Shown here: positions 45,946 through 55,685 of the stretch, in pieces
Numbering within the stretch: the stretch's first letter is position 1
How the letters are laid out: each line of letters begins with the position of its first letter
DNA from: Acinetobacter larvae
Lineage (GTDB): Bacteria > Pseudomonadota > Gammaproteobacteria > Pseudomonadales > Moraxellaceae
Length of the DNA stretch: 64,000 bases
Reading direction: 5' to 3'
Assembly: GCF_001704115.1 (NCBI RefSeq)
Contig: NZ_CP016895.1
Span: 2,232,001-2,296,000 of the forward strand
Notes under the pieces: model-generated
Databases searched by the model: none
What the model was told of the DNA's origin: nothing
The model's input: only the letters and a program-made list of their open reading frames with translations
Position numbers and translations under genes: made by a program

Positions 45946-45989
45946 TTAAATATAGATAGTTAAATATAGATATAAGCTTTAAATATAGA
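45946..45989. repeat. Three copies of an 11-bp repeat
   Basis: TTAAATATAGA occurs at 45946-45956, 45960-45970 and 45979-45989, between the kinase stop and the end of the fimbrial operon. Confidence 0.8.
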
Positions 45990-46089
45990 CTTTTAGCCTT
46001 ACTGCGCGCTCTTTTGTTATATAGCGCAAATAAGCTGGCGTACCGTATTGCAAAGAATAGAGTGCTTATGTGACAGCACCATGGCTCAA

Positions 46090-47142
46090 CTATGGATAAT
46101 CAATCTGGAAAGTTGCGATGGCATAAAGCAAACCTGCACGCACCTGAGCGCTAGTTTGATAATAACGTGCATCAATTGCAAGCTCTGGCTGGGCATAAGG
46201 CTGTGGCTTAATCGTCATAGCGATTTTTTCACCAGATAAAATAGGCTGTTGCGTATCGGCACGCTGTAACTGTATTCCTACCCCTTGTGCATATGCACGA
46301 CCTTTTTTATTGGCAATCACGCCTTGCGCCCCAGCTTGCTGATCCGCTTGATAATAAAATTTCAAATGGACAGCTTGTGTAGACTGACTATTTTGCACAC
46401 AGTTTAATTTAATTTGAAAAGTTTTCTCAGCCAAAATAGTACCCACCGTATCACGGGCGCGAAGATATGCTGGAGCTAGATCAATTGATAATACTCTGTG
46501 CTGCTCATCTATATCGCAGCTGGCATTTTGAATGCTGTTGTGCTGAGCCATTAAATTGACATTTAAAATAGCTTGCTGACGCCCTGCTTGATTGGGGGCA
46601 TAAAAACTCAAATAAGAGCCTGCCGCCAAATAACCCGTGCCGGTTTGTGCTGCGGTTTTTACTAATCTTACGCGAAGCGTAGCATGTTGTAGTGCTGTTG
46701 CAGCAAAACGAATATTGGGATCCGCCAAATGATACGTTTTTTCAGCGCTCATAAGGCTAAGCGCAATCCCCACGCCCTCAATATTACTACGATAAATATT
46801 GGCATCATAAGCACTCGGCTGAGCATGGGTGATTTTAGCAGTGATCTCTGCTAAACCTTCACAAGCTGACCATTCTATTGGCTCTGTGATGAGAATATCT
46901 TTTTCAGCAATCGTTGCCCCGATAGGAAGATTGGGATTGATCTGTAAAGGTCCCAGATCAAGCGTCATTTGCTTCGCGATATGCTGTGCCGGCAATGTGG
47001 CACAATTTGCAAAACTATGCTGTTGCAAACAAACTGTCGCAGCTGAAAAAAATCCCCCCAATAGTAAAAACTTAGTGGGGATAAGATACTGCTGTGGGCT
47101 GAGCTTTTGAACAGTGTTGATGATTTTTTGCAGGTGGTTCAT
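46090..47142 (-). CDS. Fimbrial tip adhesin-like subunit
   Basis: The last gene of the chaperone-usher operon. The 350-residue product has an N-terminal membrane signal (about 18-45, KFLLLGGFFSAATVCLQQ) and two domains. The N-terminal domain (about 46-215) is probably a receptor-binding domain of its own type. The C-terminal domain (about 215-350), with a Cys pair and an ending YAIATFQIDYP, is a pilin-like domain for donor-strand exchange. Starting at 47142, its ATG overlaps the usher stop (ATGA), so translation is coupled. Ligand unknown. Confidence 0.75.
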   Translation of the reverse strand: MNHLQKIINTVQKLSPQQYLIPTKFLLLGGFFSAATVCLQQHSFANCATLPAQHIAKQMTLDLGPLQINPNLPIGATIAEKDILITEPIEWSACEGLAEITAKITHAQPSAYDANIYRSNIEGVGIALSLMSAEKTYHLADPNIRFAATALQHATLRVRLVKTAAQTGTGYLAAGSYLSFYAPNQAGRQQAILNVNLMAQHNSIQNASCDIDEQHRVLSIDLAPAYLRARDTVGTILAEKTFQIKLNCVQNSQSTQAVHLKFYYQADQQAGAQGVIANKKGRAYAQGVGIQLQRADTQQPILSGEKIAMTIKPQPYAQPELAIDARYYQTSAQVRAGLLYAIATFQIDYP

Positions 47143-49652
47143 TGGCATGGCACCTCAATTTTTTGATAGCCTGTATGCGGTGTATTGGCATCCAGCTGAT
47201 AATGTATCTGACACTGTTCCGTTGCAGCATCGCCCCATTTCACACGCAGCGTACCTTGATGTAGCGCACTGCGCAAAATCAACTGACTGCCTTGTGCTAC
47301 CACGCCCACGACTTGATTATTTTGATCAAACACTTGTGCCGCAAAAGGTAAAGGCGCACCAGATGCTTGTTTCGATTTAATAGACAACAAAAATCCTTTT
47401 TGGGTTTTAAACTCAACTTTGGCAATGGCGCCAGCATAAGGTACTAGTTCTTTTAAACTCGATAATAATTCGACTTGATCATGTATATCTTTGCTGTCGA
47501 TTGAAATTTCATTCATGCGATAAGCAGAAACATAGGGAATCACTGCAAAGCCCCAACGATCTATTTTAAGTGCTGTGGTATTTTTAATCTGCGCCCCTTT
47601 TGCGGCATCTGCCTGTACCAAAACCATGGTTTGTCCCATTTCAGGACTAAAGCTAATCCCTTGACGATGTGCCAATACGGTTCCAGTTAAATTGAGACCG
47701 TATTGATGATAATTTTGCCCCGCACTGGCAAATACAGCACTGCTTAAATAGGGGCTTCGGTATTGCAAGCGTGCATCACTAGAATATTGCGTATAGCCAA
47801 TATCATTGACCGAGACATTATAGTTATAGGCTTGATCTGCACCGAAAAGACCACTCACACTACTATTATTGCCATCATCACTGATCACATGCATCAGGTT
47901 TAAGCTATTACGCTGTTTTGTTTGTAGTGGTAAAGACAGCATCAACATATATTGTTCATCTCGGTTGCCTTGAACATCGGTAGTTTTTTGCATGACAAGA
48001 CTATAGTTGAGCTGTTTATATTGGTTGTTATAACCAATTTGCCAGTCTTTTTGTGCGCGACTATCTCCCCAATATTCATTCCAGCTGCCACTTAAATAGA
48101 AACTACCAGCTTGCTTACCAAGCTCTTGGTTCCAAGATAATTGCAGTTGATTTTTTTGCCTTGAGCTATCGAGCATCTCATTGCCTCTGCGCTGCATATC
48201 TTGATATAAATTGGCATCAGAAAAATGATAATAATTTCGTGTGGCATAATGGCTGGCAGCAATATTGAATAAACTGCCCGTTCCAGCTAAAGCTTTACTA
48301 AAACTTAAACGATAACTTTGCCCTTCTAAATTATTTTGCGCAGCTTGTAATGATTCAGTTCTAGCATGTGTCACATCAAAGGCTAAGGCCCCAAGCACAG
48401 TAGAAAATGCACTCCCTAACTGTAAAGCTTGATAATGCTCGCTATAGATTGCGCCACCATATGCTGTGACAATATTATTTAAACCGCGTTGATAACTCAA
48501 TTGTGAGAAAAAATCTTTTTCAAGCAAATGTTCATTGCGTACTCGCCCAATCGTCAAAGCATAACGTGAATGATTTGGACGTAGTAACTGACTAACGCTG
48601 GCATAGGGCACATTAAATTGTTGAGTTTGACCATCAGCTTCGCGGACAGTGACTTGTAAATCGCCCCCAGATCCGGTCGGATAAAGATCAGTAATGGCAA
48701 AGGCGCCGGGGTTAACTGTCGTTTGATAAATCAATTGTTTATTTTGCCGAACTTCAACCACGGCATTGCTATAGGCAATACCACGAATCACGGGTGCATA
48801 GCCTGTTGCCGTCTCAGGCAGCATACGGTCTTCGCTATTGAGTTGTAGCCCAGTAAAAGCAAAACTATTAAAATGCTCACCAGGGCTATAACTTTCACCC
48901 AGCGTTAAAACAGAGTTTATTTGTGGAAATGCACGCTGCACATAGGTATTAAGCCCTTCATAATCAAGCTGCTCACCACGTTGTAGCCGTGCCACAGCAT
49001 TATGTCTAAATTGCCATCCCGCAAGATTCAAACCGGTATTGAGTGATAAATAACTATGATTATCTTGATGATGATGAATACGACTTTCTAAGGTATTAAA
49101 ATTATAACTGACATAAGCCGCATTAATACCACGGTCCCATAAAGGATAAGGAATATAACCACGCGATGTCCGTTTTAAATATGCTTGTGGAATCTGTAGG
49201 TCATAACGTAGATTATTACTATCCATCGAGGAACTTGCAGCTGAAATCCATTGTGATAACAATAAACACTGCTGCTGATCTTTTATTTTAACGTGTTGCA
49301 GATCAATGGATAGTTCTTGTAATTCTGCATACTCAAAACAATGCTCCACAACATCACCGTGCTGCTTAAACTCTAATTCTTTTTTTCCATGAAATTTATT
49401 ATTAATATAGACATTGACTTCATATTTTCCTAACTGTACAGGATTTCCTTTGGCAAATTGCGCTAAATTTATATTTTGTGCACCGCCGACCAAAGCACTA
49501 CTTTCAAATTCAGCAGTTGGATTGTTATTAACATCTTGCTCCTCCAATTCTGCATATAAATATTGAAAAGCAGTTGCTGTATATAAAAAACCCGTTAGAA
49601 GGCAATAATGCATCAAGCTTTTTAATATAAAGCCATGATTATTTAATTTCAT
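47139..49652 (-). CDS. Fimbrial outer-membrane usher
   Basis: The 837-residue usher builds and exports the fimbria. After a signal region (about 1-35) it shows the N-terminal chaperone-binding domain (FAKGNPVQLGKYEVNVYINN), the long 24-strand barrel (GFRVRGLA-like RGIAYSNAVVEV, then PGAFAITDLYPTGSGGDLQV), the plug and the C-terminal domains (GAIAKVEFKTQKGFLLSI). It is in the FimD/PapC/CU family. It has 13 bases of spacing to the chaperone gene and overlaps the adhesin gene by 4 bases. The length is normal. Confidence 0.93.
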   Translation of the reverse strand: MKLNNHGFILKSLMHYCLLTGFLYTATAFQYLYAELEEQDVNNNPTAEFESSALVGGAQNINLAQFAKGNPVQLGKYEVNVYINNKFHGKKELEFKQHGDVVEHCFEYAELQELSIDLQHVKIKDQQQCLLLSQWISAASSSMDSNNLRYDLQIPQAYLKRTSRGYIPYPLWDRGINAAYVSYNFNTLESRIHHHQDNHSYLSLNTGLNLAGWQFRHNAVARLQRGEQLDYEGLNTYVQRAFPQINSVLTLGESYSPGEHFNSFAFTGLQLNSEDRMLPETATGYAPVIRGIAYSNAVVEVRQNKQLIYQTTVNPGAFAITDLYPTGSGGDLQVTVREADGQTQQFNVPYASVSQLLRPNHSRYALTIGRVRNEHLLEKDFFSQLSYQRGLNNIVTAYGGAIYSEHYQALQLGSAFSTVLGALAFDVTHARTESLQAAQNNLEGQSYRLSFSKALAGTGSLFNIAASHYATRNYYHFSDANLYQDMQRRGNEMLDSSRQKNQLQLSWNQELGKQAGSFYLSGSWNEYWGDSRAQKDWQIGYNNQYKQLNYSLVMQKTTDVQGNRDEQYMLMLSLPLQTKQRNSLNLMHVISDDGNNSSVSGLFGADQAYNYNVSVNDIGYTQYSSDARLQYRSPYLSSAVFASAGQNYHQYGLNLTGTVLAHRQGISFSPEMGQTMVLVQADAAKGAQIKNTTALKIDRWGFAVIPYVSAYRMNEISIDSKDIHDQVELLSSLKELVPYAGAIAKVEFKTQKGFLLSIKSKQASGAPLPFAAQVFDQNNQVVGVVAQGSQLILRSALHQGTLRVKWGDAATEQCQIHYQLDANTPHTGYQKIEVPCQ

Positions 49653-49665
49653 GAACTGCCCCCAG

Positions 49666-50394
49666 TTAATTGCCTTGATTAACCTCTAGGCTGTAAATAC
49701 CACCGAAATCATTGATCATATTTGCTTTAAATTTTTTAAAATGAACATTCTCTATAGGAAAATGCTGTTCCGAAAAAGGTTCTATCATGGCACCTTCAGT
49801 TAATATCTCTTTTTTATTGTCATTTTCTAATTCCAGATCAATACTAGAAATATTCATATAATAGGCTGTAGGATTTTTTATGATTAATTGATTGGCAACA
49901 ACTTGCCAGACAATTTTATCAGCTGCATATTCAGCATCTTTTTCCAAATGAGCAGGTCGATAAAATAATTTAATTCGACTTCTCACCGCAATTTGCATCA
50001 CTGCGCTATTTTCATCAATATCGGACTTATTGGGCATAGCTGGAATATCTAAAACATTTAACCAAAAAATAGATTCGCGGTCTTCTGCTAAATTTCCACC
50101 TAAATAACTAATATTAATATTTTGCCCCACCTTACTGTCAATCCGACTCACCGGCGGCATAACACTAAATGGCACGTCTATTTCATCCGGTGCGAGATCT
50201 GCATTACCATTATCAATCCAGGTTTGCATTAATGCAGGATTATTACCCTGATTTTTAACCTGAACCGTTACGGTCTTTTGATTAGAGGGATACACGATTC
50301 GTGTTCCACCAATCACAATTCCTGCATGTGCTGTAGAAAATACTGCCATTACAGCCAGTAGTTTCGCAGCGCTCAATAATGGTTTTGCAAACAT
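49666..50394 (-). CDS. Fimbrial periplasmic chaperone
   Basis: A PapD-type two-domain immunoglobulin-fold chaperone of 242 residues. It has a signal peptide (about 1-24, AHAG) and an N-terminal domain with GGTRIVYPSNQKTVTVQVKN and an arginine/lysine pair in the cleft region. The characteristic FWLNVLDIPA follows, then SRIKLFYRP, and a C-terminal domain. It donates a G1 strand to complete the subunit fold. It is the second gene of the operon, after the pilin, and lies 13 bases before the usher. Confidence 0.92.
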   Translation of the reverse strand: MFAKPLLSAAKLLAVMAVFSTAHAGIVIGGTRIVYPSNQKTVTVQVKNQGNNPALMQTWIDNGNADLAPDEIDVPFSVMPPVSRIDSKVGQNINISYLGGNLAEDRESIFWLNVLDIPAMPNKSDIDENSAVMQIAVRSRIKLFYRPAHLEKDAEYAADKIVWQVVANQLIIKNPTAYYMNISSIDLELENDNKKEILTEGAMIEPFSEQHFPIENVHFKKFKANMINDFGGIYSLEVNQGN

Positions 50395-50438
50395 ATCGCA
50401 CCTTCAAAAATATAAATAATTAAGCCAACAACTTAAGA

Positions 50439-50972
50439 TTATTTATAATCGATTTGGAATGTAGTTAAGGTACGAACTTCACCACGCTCTGCTTGTGCAG
50501 TTGCATAATAACGCGCAGCATATTGATAATTAATCGTATCGTCATATGTTATTGTGGTGAGATAATGATCTTGGGTTTGAGCAGCAAGGTTAATCGGTTT
50601 ATCCTCATGTAATAATTGGATATTAACGTTTTTAGCTGCATTACGTCCTTGGTAAATATTACGTAAAGTACCAGCATTATTTGCTTCAACATTGGTACGA
50701 TCAAAACGAATACCAGCAGTAACATTTTTTTCGCATTCAATAATCTTAATTGCAAATCTTTCTTGCTGAGGTGATACATCGCCAGCATTCCCTAAATCAC
50801 GCGTATAACCTGTAGGAATTCTAATATGTTGAGTTACACTGTCGTCTGTAAGACGGCATGTTTGCCCTTCTATTTTACCATTGATATATACACTTCCTGT
50901 TGTAGCTGCAAATGAAGAATTTGCTGCCAACAATGCAGTCAACACACCCAAAGATAATGTTAATTTTTTCAT
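50439..50972 (-). CDS. Major fimbrial subunit (type 1 pilin family)
   Basis: First gene of the fimbrial operon, 177 residues. It has a signal peptide (about 1-23, SSFAA) and a pilin domain with a disulfide pair (GQTCRLTDD early and IIECEKNV mid), ending LTTFQIDYK, with the penultimate tyrosine typical of pilins. The start at 50972 is chosen over 50987 because GAGAGATTTTAAA precedes it and the extra residues MRDFK are not signal-like. The order is pilin, chaperone, usher, tip adhesin. It is not the csu cluster, which has a different gene set. Confidence 0.9.
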   Translation of the reverse strand: MKKLTLSLGVLTALLAANSSFAATTGSVYINGKIEGQTCRLTDDSVTQHIRIPTGYTRDLGNAGDVSPQQERFAIKIIECEKNVTAGIRFDRTNVEANNAGTLRNIYQGRNAAKNVNIQLLHEDKPINLAAQTQDHYLTTITYDDTINYQYAARYYATAQAERGEVRTLTTFQIDYK

Positions 50973-50987
50973 TTTAAAATCTCTCAA

Positions 50988-51533
50988 AATAGATTATTCA
51001 CTTCAACTATATTTATAAATTTAGTTTGCGACCCAATATAGTTTCATGATTTAAAAACCAGATTTCGAATATCACTCAAAATCACTACTCATGTATCTTT
51101 TCGATACTTTTCATATTAAATATGTTTTTTTATTGTTAAAAAATCACTATTTCTTGGTATTTATCACTATTTTAAAATCAAATAATTGTGATAAAAATCA
51201 CGCTTTATTAATAAAACACCATACTCATTGCGAAAGTAATTTATTCTATTTTTTTGATTTTAAGTTTTTTGATTTTTTATTTTCATTTTAAATATACATT
51301 TTAATCCAAACACTATTAAATTTATCTTAATAGAGATATTTGTATATTTAGATGAATAACACATTAAGACAAGGGATTTATAATTTTTGTAGAATAATTA
51401 GAATAAATATTTTCGATTTATAAATAAAAAAACAGTTCAATATAAATATAAACTGCAAGGAGAAAATATTTTAAGGGATTATTTAAACAACTCCTTAAAA
51501 TAAAATTTAAAACTAAAAATTAGACTTATTAGA
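50988..51533. promoter_or_regulatory. Extremely AT-rich leader of the fimbrial operon
   Basis: A stretch with long A and T tracts and almost no G or C from about 51000 to 51530. A 66-codon frame here (51091-51291) is a product of base composition. It probably holds the operon promoter on the minus strand and is a likely target for H-NS-type silencing; no inverted repeats typical of a phase switch were found. Confidence 0.5.
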
Positions 51534-51702
51534 TAGCCCAGCTGTCGCAGATGCTTTTTTGGCTGATCAGTTATTATGACCACTGCTATTGTTGGGAGGC
51601 GGTGAATTTCGCGCGCAAATGATCAGTGAGCATTGCCGGACACAAGCCGATATGATTCACAATGCATCTCAGATGAGCACAGATAAGACACCGCCGTGAT
51701 AG
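51534..51702 (+). pseudogene. Short GC-normal gene remnant
   Basis: Composition jumps to normal here. One plus frame reads SPAVADAFLADQLL, a TGA at 51577, then PLLLLGGGEFRAQMISEHCR and ADMIHNASQM, before stops. The text reads like a real protein with one in-frame stop. The family is not recognised. It is likely a scrap of a deleted gene next to the fimbrial island. Confidence 0.35.
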
Positions 51703-51723
51703 CGATCATTTACAGCGCAATTG

Positions 51724-52101
51724 TTAGTTTTTCCACTCAAAAGCACTAAAGGCTGATTGCAGCTTTAAGCTATTTTCCATCGCGTATTTCAATTGCCTTA
51801 GTACACTCTGACCGGTAATTTTATCGAACCAGTCCTGATCCTCTGCATGTAATAAAGTAATTTGACAGCTCATGCGCCCACTCGCTTGATCAGGCTGGCA
51901 GTTGATTTGAAAGGATACTTCTGGCTGCGTCAGTGACACTTCAAACTGATCTGAAGCATGTTCTCGTGCTGTGACAAAACCTTGTTGTTGTAATTGTTGA
52001 CTTAATAAATCGACAACATAATTTTGGGTGTTTAATGACGCCGAGCCAGATCCTAGTGCGGTGAGCTGTTGTGGATCTGCTGAAAATTCTAACTTTTTCA
52101 T
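51724..52101 (-). CDS. Hypothetical protein, 125 residues
   Basis: A small soluble protein beginning MKKLEFSADPQQLTALGSG. I do not recognise the family. It appears to have one alpha/beta domain (VSFQINCQPDQASGRMSCQI) with two cysteines. The frame is open to 52167, but 52101 has GGGAG five bases ahead and is the better start. It lies behind the tyrA-aroA terminator and is read on its own. No signal peptide or membrane segment. Confidence 0.6.
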   Translation of the reverse strand: MKKLEFSADPQQLTALGSGSASLNTQNYVVDLLSQQLQQQGFVTAREHASDQFEVSLTQPEVSFQINCQPDQASGRMSCQITLLHAEDQDWFDKITGQSVLRQLKYAMENSLKLQSAFSAFEWKN

Positions 52102-52158
52102 ATGCTCTCCCATAATAGCATAATTTTTATATGGATTAAGCATACGGAAATAAACGCA

Positions 52159-52186
52159 ATCCGCCAAGTCAAAACTTGGCGGATTA
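52159..52186 (-). terminator. Terminator of pheA-tyrA-aroA
   Basis: AATCCGCCAAGT and ACTTGGCGGATT form a perfect 12-bp stem with a 4-base loop, some 130 bases after the aroA stop. The T run on the minus strand is poor (GATTGCGTTTATTT), so it may be only partial. Confidence 0.55.
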
Positions 52187-52313
52187 CAATATTTTTAAAC
52201 AATTTTCAAGATAGGCAGTTTGAACATGGCATGCCGACCAGCTTTGGCATCACAGTTGTATTCAGCCTATATGGCGAGTTCCTATATACAACTTATAGCG
52301 GGTATGCAACTTA

Positions 52314-54569
52314 TCATTCGGTCAGCTCATGCACCTGAATCTCCAAACCCGCTTGCTTGCTGAGTTCCGTAAAGCTTGGAAAACTGGTCGCAACGGTTTC
52401 TGTGCCCACAATACGAATTGTTTCATAACTGCGTAGACCCGCCATACTAAAGCTCATCGCAATGCGGTGATCGTGATGGGACTCAATTTCAGCACCGGCA
52501 AAAATAGCCGACCAATCGCCATCTTTCCCCTTGCCTTCAATGACGATGCCATCATCCGTTGGCGTGCAATCAATCCCCATTTGAATTAAACCATCTGCCA
52601 TGACTTGAATCCGATCAGATTCTTTGACACGTAGTTCAGCTGCACCGGTTAAAACCGTACGCCCTTGTGCACAGGCAGCGGCAATAAATAATGCGGGGAA
52701 TTCATCAATCGCTAACGGCACCTGATCTTCAGGAATATGAATACCTTTTAAAGTACGGCTGCCACGTATGCGAATATCAGCAATAGGCTCGCCACCAGCA
52801 ATACGTTCATTGCTGACCGTTAAATCTGCACCCATTTGTTTTAAAATTTCGATAATGCCTGTACGCGTTGGGTTAATCCCCACTGCCTCTAAAGTAATAT
52901 CAGAATCTTGGCAAATCGCAGCACCAACCATAAAGAATGCTGCAGAAGAAATATCTGAAGGCACTTGAATATCTGTTGCAACTAACTGACCGCCACCTTG
53001 TAATGAAATCCGATTGCCTTCGGTTTTCACTTCATAGCCAAAAGCACGTAACATGCGTTCAGTATGATCACGGGTTGGCTCTGGTTCAGTGACTGTGGTG
53101 GTACCTTGTGCCCACAAACCAGCCAATAAAATACCAGATTTGACCTGTGCAGATGCCATCGGTAGGTCATAGTCGATGGCTTGCAGCGCTGGCTGAGCGC
53201 TAATCGATAACGGCGGTGTGCCGCGCTCACCAGTACTTTGAATCTGTGCGCCCATTAAACGTAAAGGCTTGGCAATACGCTCCATGGGACGTTTCGACAA
53301 AGAGGCATCGCCGGTCAATACGCTGTCAAAGGATTGCGCAGCCAATAGCCCAGCCAACAAACGCATTGCCGTGCCTGAGTTGCCCATATATAAAGCACTG
53401 GCAGGCGCTTTGAGCCCCTGCATACCGACGCCATGAATGGTTAATTCACCATTCTTGGGTCCTTCGATACTCACACCCATATCACGAAATGCTTGCAAAG
53501 TGGCTAAGGCATCTTCACCTTCTAAGAAGCCTGTCACATGGGTCGTACCTTCGGCAATTGCACCAAACATAATCGAACGATGCGACACTGACTTATCACC
53601 AGGTACGCTAAATTTGCCTTGAAAACGATGTGCGCCAGGCAAAATGGTAAATTGTTGTGCCACGTTGTGTTTCTCCATCAGCGGTTTCTGCGCAAGCATA
53701 TGATTAAAATGTTGTCTTGCGGCTTGGGCATGTCCAAGCTGCCCAATTAATGTTTGGCGTTGCTCTGTTTCAATGCACTGTTTGAGCGCTGCCAACTGTG
53801 TGCTAAAACCATCTACGGCTTTTAAGATAGCGGTTTTATTGGCAAAAAAGATATCGTGCCACATCTGTGGATCACTGGCGGCAATTCTTGAAAAATCTCG
53901 AAAACCACCCGCCGCATAGCGGAAAATATCGAGATTATCTTCCCGATTGACCAGCTGTTGTACCAACGCATAAGCGAGTAAGTGAGGTAAATGACTGGTA
54001 TGTGCCAACACTTCATCGTGTTTATCGACATCCATACAAATAACCTCAGCCTGTGCTGCCTGCCAAAGCTGGGTTAGTTTTGCAACTGCCCAGTCTGCAC
54101 TACTGGGCAAAGGCGTTAAGATCACCTTATGCTGTGCAAATAAGTCAACCTTACCAGCATGCACACCAGTACGTTCAGCACCGGCAATCGGATGCCCAGG
54201 CACAAAACCTGCAGGTAATCCCTCGGGATAAACTGCTTGTGCGGCAGCAACGACATTGGCCTTGGTACTGCCTACATCGGTAATGATGGCATGAGGTGCA
54301 ACCACAGCCTTGATTTCAGCTAAAATCGCTGCGGTTGATTCAACTGGGATGGCTAATACGATTAGATCCGCAGCAACGACCGCTTCGGCAGCTTGATGAT
54401 ACCCGGCATCGATTAAGCCAAGTTGCTGTGCATCATGCAAAGTTTTAGCAGAACGAGTACAGGCGACCACCTGCTTTGCCAAATGTTGAGCGGCGATGAC
54501 GCGTGCCAAACTCGAACCAATCAAGCCTAAACCAATAAAAGCGACTTTTTCAAATAAAGGAGTGCTCAT
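52314..54569 (-). CDS. tyrA-aroA: Fused prephenate dehydrogenase / EPSP synthase
   Basis: One 751-residue protein with two enzymes. Residues 1 to about 300 are a TyrA-type dehydrogenase (Rossmann GLGLIGSSLARV, GHPIAGAERTG). Residues about 310-751 are 3-phosphoshikimate 1-carboxyvinyltransferase (GDKSVSHRSIMFGAIAEG, GNSGTAMRLLAGLL, later EPEPTRDHTERML and HDHRIAMSFSMAG). The fusion is known in Acinetobacter and Pseudomonas. The start is the ATG at 54569, 7 bases after the pheA stop, so the genes are coupled. At the site of E. coli Pro101 (GNAGTAMRPL) this protein has Leu, the class II-like form. Confidence 0.95.
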   Translation of the reverse strand: MSTPLFEKVAFIGLGLIGSSLARVIAAQHLAKQVVACTRSAKTLHDAQQLGLIDAGYHQAAEAVVAADLIVLAIPVESTAAILAEIKAVVAPHAIITDVGSTKANVVAAAQAVYPEGLPAGFVPGHPIAGAERTGVHAGKVDLFAQHKVILTPLPSSADWAVAKLTQLWQAAQAEVICMDVDKHDEVLAHTSHLPHLLAYALVQQLVNREDNLDIFRYAAGGFRDFSRIAASDPQMWHDIFFANKTAILKAVDGFSTQLAALKQCIETEQRQTLIGQLGHAQAARQHFNHMLAQKPLMEKHNVAQQFTILPGAHRFQGKFSVPGDKSVSHRSIMFGAIAEGTTHVTGFLEGEDALATLQAFRDMGVSIEGPKNGELTIHGVGMQGLKAPASALYMGNSGTAMRLLAGLLAAQSFDSVLTGDASLSKRPMERIAKPLRLMGAQIQSTGERGTPPLSISAQPALQAIDYDLPMASAQVKSGILLAGLWAQGTTTVTEPEPTRDHTERMLRAFGYEVKTEGNRISLQGGGQLVATDIQVPSDISSAAFFMVGAAICQDSDITLEAVGINPTRTGIIEILKQMGADLTVSNERIAGGEPIADIRIRGSRTLKGIHIPEDQVPLAIDEFPALFIAAACAQGRTVLTGAAELRVKESDRIQVMADGLIQMGIDCTPTDDGIVIEGKGKDGDWSAIFAGAEIESHHDHRIAMSFSMAGLRSYETIRIVGTETVATSFPSFTELSKQAGLEIQVHELTE

Positions 54570-54575
54570 CACGGC

Positions 54576-55685
54576 TTATAACACCGCCTGTGGGTAAGAC
54601 CCCAATACCCGGACTTCTTTGACAATCGGGCGAATTTCTTCAATTGCAGCACGAACATGCTCTTGTTCGATGTGCCCTTCTAGATCGATAAAGAACACAT
54701 AAGCCCATTTTTCAGGTAATGCTGGACGTGTTTCGATACTGGTCAGACTGATTTTATGTTTGGCAAAAGGCGCCAAAATTTCCAATAAAGCCCCGGCACG
54801 ATCATGTGCAGAAATCAACAATGAGGTTTTATCATTGCCACTTTGCGGAACCTTCTCACGACCAATCACCAAGAAACGCGTGGTATTTTCCGGATTGTCT
54901 TCGATATTGCCATGTAAAATTTCTAATTCATATAAGGTTGCCGCCACATCGGAAGCAATAGCCGCAGAATGCCATTCATTGCGAATACGCCGCGCAGCTT
55001 CGGCATTTGAACTTAATGCCACACGTTCTACGCCCGGATAATGTGCATCTAGCCATTTGCGGCATTGTGCCAACGTTTGTTGATGGGCATAAATTTGTTT
55101 GATGCTGTCTTTACGGGTATTGCCTGATACCAAAAACTGATGGTGAATACGTAACTCAACCTCACCTATCACATGCAATTGTGATGCTTTAAAACAGTCT
55201 AGGGTATGGTTGACCACGCCTTCAGATGAGTTTTCTACTGGCACCAAACCATAATGCGCACTGCCCGCCTCGACTTCACGGAAAACCTCATCAATGGTTG
55301 GCAATGGACGCACCAAAGCATCTTGACCAAAATGTTTGAGTACTGCGGAATGCGTATAAGTCCCCTCTGGTCCAAGGAATGCAATACTTTGCGGTGCTTC
55401 TAAGGCCAAACAAGCAGACATGATTTCACGAAATAAACGCGCCATGGTGACATCAGAAATGGGACCATCATTGCGTTCCATCACACGACGTAACACTTGT
55501 GCTTCACGTTCTGGTCGATAAAACATCGGATCTTCTTCGGCAGCGAACTTGGCTTTGGCCACAGCCTCAGCTAATGTTGCACGGCGATTGATGAGTTGTT
55601 GTAATTGTTGATCAACTGAATCTATTTCATTGCGAATCGACGTCAGATCAAGCGGTGTCGATTGTTGATGACCATCATGAACCAT
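54576..55685 (-). CDS. pheA: Bifunctional chorismate mutase / prephenate dehydratase
   Basis: First two steps of phenylalanine synthesis after chorismate. The 369-residue protein has an AroQ-type chorismate mutase domain (about 12-95, IRNEIDSVDQQLQQLINRR), then a dehydratase domain with FLGPEGTYTHSAV, PVENSSEGVVNHTLD and NTTRFLVIG. A C-terminal ACT domain (about 285-369) holds GALLEILAPF and TSIETRP. In the E. coli ACT domain the corresponding ESRP binds phenylalanine for feedback inhibition; here it reads ETRP. It is the first gene of pheA-tyrA-aroA. Confidence 0.96.
   Translation of the reverse strand: MVHDGHQQSTPLDLTSIRNEIDSVDQQLQQLINRRATLAEAVAKAKFAAEEDPMFYRPEREAQVLRRVMERNDGPISDVTMARLFREIMSACLALEAPQSIAFLGPEGTYTHSAVLKHFGQDALVRPLPTIDEVFREVEAGSAHYGLVPVENSSEGVVNHTLDCFKASQLHVIGEVELRIHHQFLVSGNTRKDSIKQIYAHQQTLAQCRKWLDAHYPGVERVALSSNAEAARRIRNEWHSAAIASDVAATLYELEILHGNIEDNPENTTRFLVIGREKVPQSGNDKTSLLISAHDRAGALLEILAPFAKHKISLTSIETRPALPEKWAYVFFIDLEGHIEQEHVRAAIEEIRPIVKEVRVLGSYPQAVL

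Noticed and set aside
51091..51291. A 66-codon frame upstream of the fimbrial operon
   Set aside because: Its Phe/Leu/Asn/Lys composition is what very AT-rich DNA gives by chance, with no ribosome site.
50988..51533. Phase-variable invertible promoter for the fimbriae
   Set aside because: No flanking inverted repeats of useful length and no recombinase gene nearby.
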